From Blastococcus tunisiensis (GTDB taxonomy: Bacteria > Actinomycetota > Actinomycetes > Mycobacteriales > Geodermatophilaceae), in NCBI RefSeq assembly GCF_900112815.1, contig NZ_FOND01000005.1, positions 1 through 64,000 of the forward strand: 64,000 nucleotides of DNA, given 5' to 3'. A model generated the notes under the pieces. The model was not told where the DNA came from and did no database searches. It saw only the letters and a program-made list of their open reading frames with translations. Below are positions 42,809 through 52,476 of the stretch, one piece after another. Position numbers and translations under genes: made by a program. Numbering within the stretch: the stretch's first letter is position 1; the number at the start of each line of letters is the position of its first letter.

Positions 42809-43823
42809 AATAGCCCGGGCCGACCTGGCCGACGGCGCCCAGCAGGACCCGCAGGGCGGCCAGCTGCTCCTGCCGGGCCGGGGGGCCGGCCGCCGCCCAG
42901 GCGTCGAGGGCGCAGCCGGGGTCCTCGGCCGTGTGCCCGCAGGCGGGCGGGCAGTCCACCGCCGCCTCGGCGATCTCGTCGAAGGCGGCCAGGACGTCGT
43001 CGGCGGTGACGTGCGCCAGGCCGAACGACCGGATGCCCGGGGTGTCGATGACGGTGCCGCCGCCCGGCAGGTCGAACAGCACCGCCGAGGACGACGTGTG
43101 CCGGCCCTTGCCGATCTTGCTGACGTCCCCGGTGGCGCGCAGGGCATCGGGCACGAGGCGGTTCACCAGGGTCGACTTGCCCACACCGGACTGCCCGACG
43201 AACACGCTCATCCGGTCGCGGATGCGGTCCACCAGCGGGTCGAGCGTGGTCTCCCGGCTCATGTGCACCGCGGCCAGCCCGAGGCCGGCGTACCGGTCGA
43301 GCAGCGGCTGCGGGCTGCCCAGGTCGGTCTTCGTCAGGCAGAGCAGCGGCTCGAGGCCACCGGCGTAGGCCGCGACCAGGCACCGGTCGAGGAAGCCGAG
43401 CGCCGGCTCGGGGTCGACGACGGCGGTCACGATCACCAGCAGGTCGGCGTTGGCCACCACGATCCGTTCCGTGGGATCGGTGTCGTCGGCCGTGCGGCGC
43501 AGCGAGGTGGCCCGTTCCTCGATGGCCACGATGCGGGCCAGGCTGTCGGTGCGGCCGCTGGTGTCGCCGACCACCCGGACGCGGTCCCCGACGACGACGC
43601 CGTGCTTGCCCAGCTCGCGGGCGCGCATCGTGGTCACGTCGACGGAGCCGTCGGGCCCGTCCACCCGCACGGTCATCCGGCCGCGGTCGACGGCGACGAC
43701 CAGCCCGGGGACGGCGTCGGCGTGCACCGGCCGCGTGCGGGTCCGGGGGCGCGAGCCACGCCGGCTGGGCCGGACCCGGATGTCGTCCTCGTCCGAGCGG
43801 CTGTCGTGCCGCCGCCCGCTCAG
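42807..43823 (-). CDS. rsgA: Ribosome small-subunit GTPase RsgA
   Basis: A 338-residue circularly permuted GTPase that helps mature the 30S subunit. Order of parts: N-terminal OB fold (MTVRVDGPDGSVDV), G4 L-T-K-T-D, G1 G-Q-S-G-V-G-K-S-T, G3 D-T-P-G, then the C-terminal zinc knuckle CPPACGH...GC. Start: homologues I recall begin with a conserved basic segment (RRxDExDxRVRP...GSRPRT), which is present here upstream of the first GTG (43727). No ATG, GTG or TTG precedes it; CTG at 43823 overlaps the aroA stop by four bases (CTGA) and is the likely start. Confidence 0.88.
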   Translation of the reverse strand: MSGRRHDSRSDEDDIRVRPSRRGSRPRTRTRPVHADAVPGLVVAVDRGRMTVRVDGPDGSVDVTTMRARELGKHGVVVGDRVRVVGDTSGRTDSLARIVAIEERATSLRRTADDTDPTERIVVANADLLVIVTAVVDPEPALGFLDRCLVAAYAGGLEPLLCLTKTDLGSPQPLLDRYAGLGLAAVHMSRETTLDPLVDRIRDRMSVFVGQSGVGKSTLVNRLVPDALRATGDVSKIGKGRHTSSSAVLFDLPGGGTVIDTPGIRSFGLAHVTADDVLAAFDEIAEAAVDCPPACGHTAEDPGCALDAWAAAGPPARQEQLAALRVLLGAVGQVGPGY

Positions 43824-45100
43824 CGGACGACTCCGGCAGGAGCACCCAGCAGCGCCGACCAGCGGTCGATGAAGTCGGGCAGCGTCTTGGTGACGGCGTC
43901 GGCACCGGTCACCCGGATGCCGTCGGCGGCCAGCCCGAGGACGGCGGCGGCGTGCACCATCCGGTGGTCGGCGTAGGAGTCCACCGTGGCGGCGCGCAGC
44001 GGGCCGGGCTCGATCACCAGGCCGTCGGGCAGCTGCTCGACCCGGGCGCCGACGGCGGTCAGCACCTCGTCGAGGGCCTGCAGCCGGTCGGTCTCGTGAC
44101 CGCGCAGGTGCCCGATGCCGGTGAGCCGCGACGGGCCGTCGGCGAGCGCGCAGAGGGCGGCGAGCACTGGCGTCAGCTCGCCCACCTCGCCGAGGTCGGC
44201 CACCAGGGGGCGGATGCCGCCGGCGCCGGTGACCTGGAGTCCGTCGGGCGTGCGGGTGACCGCGGCGCCCATCTGCGTGAGCAGCCGGTCGAGCTGGGCG
44301 CCGGGTTGGGTGGTCAGCTCCGGCCAGTCGCGCACCGTCACCTGCCCCCCGGTGACCAGGGCGGCGGCGAGGAAGGGGGCGGCGTTGGAGAGGTCGGGTT
44401 CGACGACGACGTCGCGGGCGGCGATCGGTCCCGGGGAGACCCGCCAGCCCCGTTCCGTCGCCGTCACGTCCACGCCGTGCGCGCGCAACGTGGTGACGGT
44501 CATGTCCACGTGCGGCATCGACGGGACCTTGCCGGCCAGCGACAGGTCCAGACCGTCGTCGAAGCGGGCCGCGGCGAGCAGGAGCCCGGACACCACCTGG
44601 CTGGACTCGCTGGCGTCGACGGTGACCGCCCCGCCGCGCACCCGCCCGGTCCCGTGCACGGTGAAGGGGGCCCGCCCGCGGCCGCCGTCGTCGATCCGCA
44701 CACCCGCGCCGCGCAGCCCGGCGATCAGCCCGGCGTTGGGGCGGTCGCGCAGCCGCGCGTCGCCGTCCAGGCGCACGTCGCCGTCGGCGAGCGCGGCCAC
44801 CGGCGGCAGGAAACGCAGCACCGTGCCGGCGAGGCCGGCGTCGACCTCCGCCGGCCCGCGGAGCGGGCCGGGGACGACCAGCTGGTCGTCCCCGGCGTCG
44901 GCGATCTGCACCCCCAGCGCCCGGAGTCCCGCCGCCATCAGGTCGGTGTCGCGGGCGCGCAGCGGCCGGACCAGCCGGCTCGGCCCGTCGGCGATCGCCG
45001 CCAGCACCAGCGCCCGCGCGGTGATCGACTTCGAACCGGGGAGGCTGACGACGGCGTCCACGGGCGCCGGGCGGTGCGGCGTCGTCCAGACCGGTGGCAT
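43820..45100 (-). CDS. aroA: 3-phosphoshikimate 1-carboxyvinyltransferase (EPSP synthase)
   Basis: A 426-residue EPSP synthase that joins shikimate 3-phosphate and phosphoenolpyruvate in aromatic amino acid synthesis. The N-terminal S-L-P-G-S-K-S-I-T-A-R-A-L carries the active-site Lys but has Ala where most members have Asn (SxTNR). DSYADHRMVHAAAV near the C-terminus is the second signature. ATG at 45100, preceded by CAGGAT six bases before it. Downstream gene rsgA overlaps by four bases. Order aroA-rsgA is as in M. tuberculosis (Rv3227-Rv3228). Confidence 0.93.
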   Translation of the reverse strand: MPPVWTTPHRPAPVDAVVSLPGSKSITARALVLAAIADGPSRLVRPLRARDTDLMAAGLRALGVQIADAGDDQLVVPGPLRGPAEVDAGLAGTVLRFLPPVAALADGDVRLDGDARLRDRPNAGLIAGLRGAGVRIDDGGRGRAPFTVHGTGRVRGGAVTVDASESSQVVSGLLLAAARFDDGLDLSLAGKVPSMPHVDMTVTTLRAHGVDVTATERGWRVSPGPIAARDVVVEPDLSNAAPFLAAALVTGGQVTVRDWPELTTQPGAQLDRLLTQMGAAVTRTPDGLQVTGAGGIRPLVADLGEVGELTPVLAALCALADGPSRLTGIGHLRGHETDRLQALDEVLTAVGARVEQLPDGLVIEPGPLRAATVDSYADHRMVHAAAVLGLAADGIRVTGADAVTKTLPDFIDRWSALLGAPAGVVR

Positions 45101-45134
45101 GGCTACATCCTGCCGGTTCGGAACGGTGCTGGAA

Positions 45135-45195
45135 CGGCCCCCTCGCAGGGGCCCGCCGCGAGCGTGCGAGCGGTGGGGGGCGAGGGGGTCCTTTT

Positions 45196-45196
<1 letters not shown>
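45135..45196 (-). terminator. Stop-proximal repeat terminator after the aldehyde dehydrogenase gene
   Basis: AAAAAGGACCCCC arm directly follows the stop on the minus strand; core CGAGCGTGCGAG and far arm GGCCCCCTCGC on the plus strand. The T-run beside it is one of the best in the family. Confidence 0.75.
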
Positions 45197-46653
<1,457 letters not shown>

Positions 46654-46784
46654 GCGGGATCCTCGTCTCTGGGGAACGTTCGTCCGACACGAGGTCTACC
46701 CCCGTCGTGGACACGCACGCACGGCGGGTCGTCACCGGCCGCCCCTACAGTCGGGGGCCGGAGCCCGAGCAGGAGGAATCGCCG

Positions 46785-47531
46785 ATGTGCGGTCGTTACG
46801 CGGCCAGCCGCAACCCCGACGACCTCGTCGTCGAGTTCGAGGCCGTCCGTGCCGAGGGGCAGCCACCGCTGCCCGCCGACTACAACGTCGCCCCCACCAA
46901 GGACGTCTACGTCGTCCGGCACAAGAAGGAGCGCGACGCCGAGGGGGCGCCCACCGGTGGTGGCCACCGGGAGCTCCGCGCCGTGCGCTGGGGACTGGTC
47001 CCGTCGTGGGCGAAGGACGTGTCGGTCGGCAACCGGTTGCTCAACGCCCGCGTCGAGTCGCTGACCGAGAAGCCGGCCTTCCGCAAGGCGGCCGCCTCCC
47101 GCCGGTGCCTGGTGCCGGCCGACGGCTGGTACGAGTGGGCGAAGCGGCTGGACTCGCCGGCCAAGCAGCCCTACTTCGTCACCCCGCGCGACGGCTCGGT
47201 GCTCGCCTTCGCCGGGCTGTGGGAGGTCTGGGGCCGCGGTGAGGACCGGCTCTACACCTGCACGGTCGTCACCGCCCCCGCCGTCGGCGAGCTGACCGAG
47301 ATCCACGAGCGCATGCCGCTGGTCCTGCCGCGCGACCGCTGGGCCGACTGGCTCGACCCGGCGCGGCAGGACGTCGGCGAGCTCGTGGCGCCGACGCCGC
47401 CCGAGCTGGTCGAGGCCCTGGAGCTTCGCCCGGTGAGCACCGCGGTCAACAACGTCGCCAACAACGGCCGCGAGCTGGTGGCCCGCGAGGAGTCGGTCAG
47501 CGCCCCCGCCGACCAGGCGGCCCTGTTCTGA
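46785..47531 (+). CDS. SOS response-associated peptidase (SRAP, YedK/HMCES)
   Basis: A 248-residue SRAP domain protein that forms a DNA-protein crosslink with abasic sites in single-stranded DNA. Cys2 (M-C-G-R-Y) is the nucleophile after Met removal; other active-site residues lie in ADYNVAPTKD, DGWYEW and EIHERMP. Start ATG 46785 (AGGAGG site) is fixed by the need for Cys at position 2. M. tuberculosis Rv3226c is the homologue in the same neighbourhood. Not in an operon with the convergent neighbour; the next gene starts two bases after the stop. Confidence 0.93.
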   Translation: MCGRYAASRNPDDLVVEFEAVRAEGQPPLPADYNVAPTKDVYVVRHKKERDAEGAPTGGGHRELRAVRWGLVPSWAKDVSVGNRLLNARVESLTEKPAFRKAAASRRCLVPADGWYEWAKRLDSPAKQPYFVTPRDGSVLAFAGLWEVWGRGEDRLYTCTVVTAPAVGELTEIHERMPLVLPRDRWADWLDPARQDVGELVAPTPPELVEALELRPVSTAVNNVANNGRELVAREESVSAPADQAALF

Positions 47532-47533
47532 CG

Positions 47534-49048
47534 GTGAGCAGCCCTGCACCCCTCCCGCCCTCGGAACCGCTGCCCCGGTGGGTGGCCGCCGCCGTCACCT
47601 TCCTCTCCTCCGGCGCGGTGCTGGTTCTGGAGATCGTCGGGCTCCGGTTGATCGCGCCCTACGTCGGGGTCACGCTGCAGACCAGCACCGCGATCATCGG
47701 CTTCGCCCTCGCCGCGATCGCGATCGGCGCCTGGACCGGGGGCGCCACGGCCGACCGGACCGACCCGCGCCGGCTGCTGGCGCCGCTGATGGTCGCCGGT
47801 GGCGCCCTGGTGGCCGCCGTCCTGCCGCTCGTGCGGTTCACCGGTGAGGCGCTCAGCGGCGCCGACGCCGGCGGGGTGCTGCTGCTGGCCGCGGTCGCCG
47901 TCGTGGTGCCCGCGGCGCTGCTGTCGGCCGTCCCCCCGATGGTGGTGAAGCTGCAGCTGGCCAGTCTCGCCGAGACCGGGTCGGTCGTGGGCCGGCTCTC
48001 GGGCATCGGCACCCTGGGCGCGATCGCGGCGACCTTCGCCACCGGCTTCCTGCTCATCGCCGTCCTGCCCAGCAGCGTCATCCTGGTCGGCACCGGGGCG
48101 GTGACCGTCGCGGTGGGGCTCGCCCTCGGCGTCCTGCTCCGCCGCCGCACGCCCTCGGCCGGCCGGGTGCCGCCGGCGCTGCTGCTGCTCGCCGTGGCCG
48201 GCCTCGGCCTGGCCGCGGTCGCGCCGACGCCCTGCGAGGAGGAGACGGCCTACCACTGCGCCCGCGTCGTCGCCGATCCCGAGCGGGAGACGGGGCGGGC
48301 GCTGCTGCTGGACACCCTCCGCCACTCCTACGTCGACCTCGCCGACCCCACCTACCTGGAGTTCGAGTACGTCCGGGCGATCGCCGCGGTCACCGACGCG
48401 CTGGCGCCGGACGGCGAGCCGCTGTCGGCCCTGCACATCGGCGGCGGTGGCCTGACCCTGCCGCGCTACCTGGCCGCCGAGCGGCCCGGGACCGAGAGCC
48501 TGGTCGTGGAGGTCGATCCCGGGGTCGTGGCCATCGACCGGGAGCAGCTCGCGCTGGAGACGACCGAGGACCTGCGGGTGCGGGTGGCCGACGGGCGGGT
48601 GGCGCTGGCCGCGGAGGCGCCGGGGGAGCGGGACCTCGTCGTCGGCGACGCGTTCGGCGGTCTGTCGGTGCCGTGGCAGCTCACCACGCGGGAGGCGGTC
48701 GAGCTGGTCGACCGGGCGCTGGCCGACGACGGCGTCTACGCGATCAACCTGATCGACCACCCGCCGCTGGGCTTCGTCCGGGCGGAGCTGGCCACCCTGC
48801 GGGCGGTGTTCCCGCACGTGGCGCTGCTGGCGCGCATCCCGGTGCTGGCCGGCGAGGACGGCGGGAACGTCGTCGCCGTCGCCTCGCGCTCACCGATCCC
48901 CACCGACGAGATCGCCGCCGCGCTGAGCGACCGCGACCTGGTGTGGCAGGTGGCGCAGGGCGCCGAGCTGGACCGCTTCGTCGGGGACGCCGACGTGCTC
49001 ACCGACGACTTCGCGCCGGTCGACCAGCTGCTCACCCCGTACGGCTGA
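47534..49048 (+). CDS. Membrane-fused spermidine synthase-like protein
   Basis: A 504-residue protein with an N-terminal membrane half of about six helices (residues 12-230) and a C-terminal spermidine-synthase-like Rossmann domain. The latter contains LHIGGGGLTLPRYLA (motif I, near 300), VVEVDPGVV and a following VGDAFGG. Fusions like this are common in actinobacteria; whether aminopropyl transfer happens is unknown. GTG at 47534 lies two bases after the SRAP stop, so the two genes are likely co-transcribed. Confidence 0.85.
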   Translation: MSSPAPLPPSEPLPRWVAAAVTFLSSGAVLVLEIVGLRLIAPYVGVTLQTSTAIIGFALAAIAIGAWTGGATADRTDPRRLLAPLMVAGGALVAAVLPLVRFTGEALSGADAGGVLLLAAVAVVVPAALLSAVPPMVVKLQLASLAETGSVVGRLSGIGTLGAIAATFATGFLLIAVLPSSVILVGTGAVTVAVGLALGVLLRRRTPSAGRVPPALLLLAVAGLGLAAVAPTPCEEETAYHCARVVADPERETGRALLLDTLRHSYVDLADPTYLEFEYVRAIAAVTDALAPDGEPLSALHIGGGGLTLPRYLAAERPGTESLVVEVDPGVVAIDREQLALETTEDLRVRVADGRVALAAEAPGERDLVVGDAFGGLSVPWQLTTREAVELVDRALADDGVYAINLIDHPPLGFVRAELATLRAVFPHVALLARIPVLAGEDGGNVVAVASRSPIPTDEIAAALSDRDLVWQVAQGAELDRFVGDADVLTDDFAPVDQLLTPYG

Positions 49049-49145
49049 GCCACCTCCCCGGCGGGCTCCCCACGATCATGGGGCCGTGGCCACGATCCGG
49101 GCGCGCCGGGTGGTCACGGCCGGCGTGATCGTCCCGTCGGGAGGA

Positions 49146-49619
49146 TCAGCGGGCGATGGGGGCGGTCCGGGCCTTCGTCAGCCGCACCAGGTCGGCGGGG
49201 GGCAGCTCGACCTGCAGTCCGCGCCGGCCCGCGCTGACCATGACGGTCGGGAAGCCGAGCGCCGATTCGTCGACCACCGTCGGGAGCGACTTCTTCTGGC
49301 CCAGCGGGCTGATCCCGCCCAGCACGTACCCGGTGGCCCGTTCGGCGTCGGCGGGCTCGGCCATCGCGGCCTTCCGGCCACCGGCGGCCGCGGCCAGCGC
49401 CTTGAGGTCCAGGCTGCCCGCCACCGGGACGACGGCGACGGTCAGCGTGCCGTCCACGCGGGCGACGAGGGTCTTGAAGACCTGGTGCGGATCGGCTCCG
49501 AGCGCGGCGACCGCGGCCTCGCCGTGCCCCTGGTCGGAGGGGTGCTCCGGGTCGTAGGGGTGCAGCGTGTGCGCAGCCCCGTCCCGCTCGAGGACGCGCA
49601 CCGCCGGAGTCGCCGCCAC
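49146..49619 (-). CDS. YbaK/EbsC-type aminoacyl-tRNA deacylase
   Basis: A 157-residue YbaK-fold protein that should hydrolyse misacylated Cys-tRNA(Pro) or similar. Family segments: [21 protein letters not shown] (near 55-75), [34 protein letters not shown] and [10 protein letters not shown]-like [17 protein letters not shown] at 49619 is eight bases after TACGCT on the minus strand, favouring a leaderless start; upstream in-frame codons run across the sigR promoter region and are rejected. Confidence 0.88.
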   Translation of the reverse strand: MAATPAVRVLERDGAAHTLHPYDPEHPSDQGHGEAAVAALGADPHQVFKTLVARVDGTLTVAVVPVAGSLDLKALAAAAGGRKAAMAEPADAERATGYVLGGISPLGQKKSLPTVVDESALGFPTVMVSAGRRGLQVELPPADLVRLTKARTAPIAR

Positions 49620-49662
49620 GGCGCAGGAGCGTAGCGAGCGTCTCGGCGATCCGGCCGGGACG

Positions 49663-49689
49663 GGGAATCGGCGCCCGTCCCGCTCGGTT
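49663..49689 (+). promoter_or_regulatory. Sigma-R-dependent promoter (p2) of sigR
   Basis: GGGAAT (49663-49668), exactly 18 bases, then GTT (49687-49689): a perfect match to the sigma-R/SigH consensus GGGAAT-N18-GTT. Transcription would begin near 49696-49699. This supports positive autoregulation. Confidence 0.85.
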
Positions 49690-49774
49690 GCACCGGCCGT
49701 GAGCAGCACCGTGTCCAGCACCCGCCCGAGGGTCGTGCGCCGGCGGCCCCCGGGCCGTCCCGACGTCGCGCGGC

Positions 49775-49864
49775 TAGGATCGACCGATGCGGCGCCCCGC
49801 ATCCGGGGGCCCCAGAGAGGACGGTCGGTGCCTGAGCAGACCGCAGATCAGACCCCCGAGGTGA
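49775..49864 (+). promoter_or_regulatory. Second promoter (p1) and short leaderless frame before sigR
   Basis: TAGGAT (49775-49780) is a sigma-A type -10. Six bases later ATG 49787 opens a 25-codon frame ([20 protein letters not shown] then five more) that runs through the sigR start codon and ends at 49864 in another frame. This may be a leaderless upstream frame that tunes sigR translation, or chance. Confidence 0.45.
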
Positions 49865-50514
49865 CCGGCCCGGTGGAGACGCCCGAGGCCCGGGCGGACG
49901 GCAGCCGGGCGGAGGTGGCCGAGACGCGTGCCGAGCGGGACGCCCGCTTCGAGCGCGACGCGCTGCCCTACCTCGACCAGCTGTACCCGGCGGCCCTGCG
50001 CATGACGCGCAACCCCGCCGACGCCGAGGACCTGGTCCAGGAGACCTTCGTGAAGGCCTACTCGGCCTTCCACCAGTTCGCCGAGGGCACCAACCTCAAG
50101 GCGTGGCTGTACCGGATCCTGACCAACACCTACATCAACAGCTACCGCAAGAAGCAGCGGCAGCCGCAGCAGTACCCCACCGAGCAGGTGCAGGACTGGC
50201 AGCTCTACGCCGCCGAGGAGCACACCTCCAGCGGGCTGCGCTCGGCCGAGATCGAGGCACTGGACCACCTGCCCGACAACGACATCAAGGAAGCGCTGCA
50301 GCAGCTCCCGGAGGACTTCCGGCTGGCGGTGTACCTCGCCGACGTCGAGGGCTTCGCCTACAAGGAGATCGCCGAGATCATGGGCACGCCGATCGGCACC
50401 GTGATGTCGCGGCTGCACCGTGGCCGCCGGGGGCTGCAGAAGCTGCTGGCCGACTACGCCCGCGAGCGCGGCTTCGTCCGCGCCGGAGCCGGTGAGGAGG
50501 CGAGCCGGTCATGA
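49828..50514 (+). CDS. sigR: ECF sigma factor SigR/SigH (thiol-oxidative stress)
   Basis: A 228-residue ECF sigma factor. Region 2 is [23 protein letters not shown]...[24 protein letters not shown], the latter characteristic of the SigR/SigH/SigE12 group; region 4 is [42 protein letters not shown]. It drives thioredoxin, mycothiol and mycoredoxin genes when RsrA is oxidised. GTG at 49828 has a purine-rich site (AGAGAGGACGG). An in-frame GTG at 49699, nine bases after the p2 GTT, would add 43 residues, as in the unstable sigma-R' isoform of Streptomyces. Stop overlaps the rsrA start (ATGA). Confidence 0.95.
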   Translation: MPEQTADQTPEVTGPVETPEARADGSRAEVAETRAERDARFERDALPYLDQLYPAALRMTRNPADAEDLVQETFVKAYSAFHQFAEGTNLKAWLYRILTNTYINSYRKKQRQPQQYPTEQVQDWQLYAAEEHTSSGLRSAEIEALDHLPDNDIKEALQQLPEDFRLAVYLADVEGFAYKEIAEIMGTPIGTVMSRLHRGRRGLQKLLADYARERGFVRAGAGEEASRS

Positions 50515-50858
50515 CCGACGACGTCCATGGCCCCGCCGGGCAGGGACACGGCGAGCCGATCCGGATCCACTCCTGCGACGACGTCCTCTCCCACGTGTTC
50601 GAGTTCCTCGACCACGAGACCGGGGACGAGCGCCGCGCGGTGATCGCCGAGCACCTCGAGGACTGCTCCTCGTGCCTGCGCGAGTTCGGCATCGAGCAGG
50701 AGTTCAAGGCCCTCGTGCGGCGCCGCTGCGGCGGGGACGCCCCGCCCGCCGGCCTCCGCGAGCGGATCAAGGTCCAGCTGACGTCCGTCTCGTTCGAGGA
50801 GGACGGCACGCAGGTCACCGTCCAGCAGATCACCACCGAGCGGTCGGGCCCGGCCTAG
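50511..50858 (+). CDS. rsrA: Redox-sensing anti-sigma factor RsrA/RshA
   Basis: A 115-residue zinc-containing anti-sigma factor. The ZAS motif H-x3-C-x2-C is complete (His48, Cys52, Cys55 in HLEDCSSC), with a further Cys22 that can complete the trigger disulfide. It sequesters SigR when reduced and lets go on thiol oxidation. ATG at 50511 overlaps the sigR stop. Same order as M. tuberculosis sigH-rshA. Confidence 0.95.
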   Translation: MTDDVHGPAGQGHGEPIRIHSCDDVLSHVFEFLDHETGDERRAVIAEHLEDCSSCLREFGIEQEFKALVRRRCGGDAPPAGLRERIKVQLTSVSFEEDGTQVTVQQITTERSGPA

Positions 50859-50860
50859 AC

Positions 50861-50970
50861 GAAGGACCCCGTCCACCTCTCACTCGCACGCTCGTGGCGG
50901 TGCCCTGGACGAGGCCGAACGACGAAGCGCCCCCACACTCGCAGTTGCGAGGTAGGGGCGCTTCGTCGTT
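50861..50970 (+). terminator. Repeat terminator plus strong hairpin after sigR-rsrA
   Basis: A stop-proximal repeat copy (50861-50917, GAAGGACCCCGTCC and core CTCGCACGCTCG) is followed by a second hairpin, 16-bp perfect stem AACGACGAAGCGCCCC (50918-50933) with 50955-50970, inner stem CTCGCA/TGCGAG. Confidence 0.85.
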
Positions 50971-50999
50971 CTCAGGCGTCCTGCACGGCCTGATTCCGC

Positions 51000-51124
51000 G
51001 GCCCGGTCCGCTCCTCGCTCGAAGCCGTACGCCGCCTCCGCGGTCGCTCCGCTCCTCGCTCGTTCCTCGCTGCGATGCTCGCTCCCTGTCGGCGGCGGCC
51101 TCGCTGCGATGCTCCCGGGCCTGT
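51000..51124 (-). repeat. GC-rich interspersed repeat (type 2) after the bL37 gene
   Basis: Read on the minus strand it starts beside the bL37 stop and contains GGAGCATCGCAGCGAG, GACAGGGAGCGAGCATCGC and GAGCGAGGAGCGGAGCGACC with CGCGGAGGCG: the same block set as at 35735-35881. Confidence 0.8.
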
Positions 51125-51126
51125 CA

Positions 51127-51201
51127 TCAGGCGTTGGGGCGCTTGCCGTGGTTGGCCTTGCTCCCCTTGCGGGAGCGACGCTTGCGTCCGCGCTTGGACA
51201 T
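51127..51201 (-). CDS. Ribosomal protein bL37 (24 residues)
   Basis: A very short, strongly basic protein: MSKRGRKRRSRKGSKANH then GKRPNA. This corresponds to bL37, the 24-residue large-subunit protein seen in mycobacterial ribosome structures, and is easily missed because of its length. ATG at 51201 has a strong site (GAGAGGAGGG). Its neighbourhood, beside sigR-rsrA, seems common in actinobacteria. It precedes a type 2 repeat on the minus strand. Confidence 0.9.
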   Translation of the reverse strand: MSKRGRKRRSRKGSKANHGKRPNA

Positions 51202-51369
51202 CGCTGCCCTCCTCTCGCTACCGGTGTGGTCCGCAGACCCGTGTTCTCGCGGACCGGGGGTGATCGGGCACGTATCGTGCGCGGCGCCGCCTGAACCGCC
51301 AAGCTGACGAGGCAAGCCTCTCACGGGGCGCTCCGGCGGCACGCCGGACGGGGGATTGCCGAGGGGGCA

Positions 51370-52422
51370 GTGGTGGCGCAGTTGGAGATCGACAGCGTCC
51401 TCGTGGCGGGCCGGGGCCCGGCCGCCTGCGCGGTCGTGTCCGCCTGCACCCGGCTGGGGGTGAAGGCCGTCGCCGTGCACTCGGAGTCCGAGCGCTCCGC
51501 GCGGCACGTCCGGCTGGCTGACGACGCCGTGCTCCTCGGGCCCGCTCCCGCGAGCGAGTCCTACCTGGCGGTGGACCGCATCGTGGAGGCCGCGCGGCGC
51601 AGCGGCGTACGGGCCGTCCTGCCCGTGCCCCCGGCGCTCGCCGGCAACGCCCGGCTGGCCGCCGCGGTGGCCGCGGCCGGGCTGCTCTGGGTCGGCCCCG
51701 ACCCGGACGTGCTCGAGCGCCTCGGTGGCGACGGGGTGGAACCGGCCAGCGAGCGCGGGCTGCTGGCGTGGGTCACCGCCGACGGGCTGCGGTTCGCCAC
51801 CCCGGTGGCCCGGGACCGTGCGGCGGGCATCGCCCGGGTGTCGTGGACCCCGCAGGACTGGACCGCCGAGGGCGTGCTGGCGCTGGCGCCGACCGCGCGG
51901 CGGCTGGCCGAGGTGGGCTGGCGCGGCCTGGTGACGGTCGGGATCGCACCGCACGGCGAGCTCGCGGAGGTCGCGGCCGGGTTCTCCCTCGACATCGCCG
52001 TCCTGGAGCGTGCGCACGGCGTCGATGCCGTGGAACTCGCCCTGTCCAGCGCCGGTGGCGGGGAACGGGAGCCGGCGGGCAGGGACCCGCGGGCGGCGGT
52101 GGCCGCCCAGCTGCGGTCGACGCTGCCGCCCGGGACGGCCGGCCGCGTCACCGGCCGGCTGCCGGGCAGCGACGGCGGCCCCGACGCGGACGGGGTCGAA
52201 CTGGTGGCGGTCAGCGGCTACGCGCCGGGGGACCGGCTGGACGGCTGGTACGACGCGTTGCTGGCCACGGTGAGCGCCGCCGGCCCGGACCCGCAGGCGG
52301 TCGCGGGCGCCCTGTCCGGCGTGCTGTCGGGGCTGCCGGACATGGGGCTGCCGCACGACGGTGCGGAGGTCTCGGCCGTCCTGGAGCGGCTCGCCGCCGG
52401 GAGCAGCGTCCCCGCTCCCTGA
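51370..52422 (+). CDS. Biotin carboxylase-like pseudoenzyme
   Basis: A 350-residue protein that begins like a biotin carboxylase: IDSVLVAGRGPAACAVVSACTRLGVKAVAVHSESE and HVRLADDAVLLGPAPASESYL match the preATP domain, and NARLAAAVAAAGLLWVGP follows. The ATP-grasp Gly-rich loop (GGGGKG) and the catalytic Lys/Glu cluster are missing. The end (GYAPGDRLDGWYDALLATVSAAGPDPQAVAGAL) matches the biotin-carboxylase C domain. So it is a shortened, probably ATP-inactive, relative of about 450-residue enzymes. The next gene encodes a biotinyl protein, hinting at a non-carboxylating partnership. GTG 51370, or 51373. Confidence 0.75.
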   Translation: MVAQLEIDSVLVAGRGPAACAVVSACTRLGVKAVAVHSESERSARHVRLADDAVLLGPAPASESYLAVDRIVEAARRSGVRAVLPVPPALAGNARLAAAVAAAGLLWVGPDPDVLERLGGDGVEPASERGLLAWVTADGLRFATPVARDRAAGIARVSWTPQDWTAEGVLALAPTARRLAEVGWRGLVTVGIAPHGELAEVAAGFSLDIAVLERAHGVDAVELALSSAGGGEREPAGRDPRAAVAAQLRSTLPPGTAGRVTGRLPGSDGGPDADGVELVAVSGYAPGDRLDGWYDALLATVSAAGPDPQAVAGALSGVLSGLPDMGLPHDGAEVSAVLERLAAGSSVPAP

Positions 52423-52476
52423 CCGCCGTGCTTGGATGACTGCGCCGGGAGCGGCGCACGCTGACGAGGAGGCACG

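Noticed and set aside
49567-49698. Further N-terminal extension of SigR to 49567
   Set aside because: It would start upstream of the sigma-R promoter and inside the YbaK gene on the other strand; only the part after 49699 could be transcribed from that promoter.
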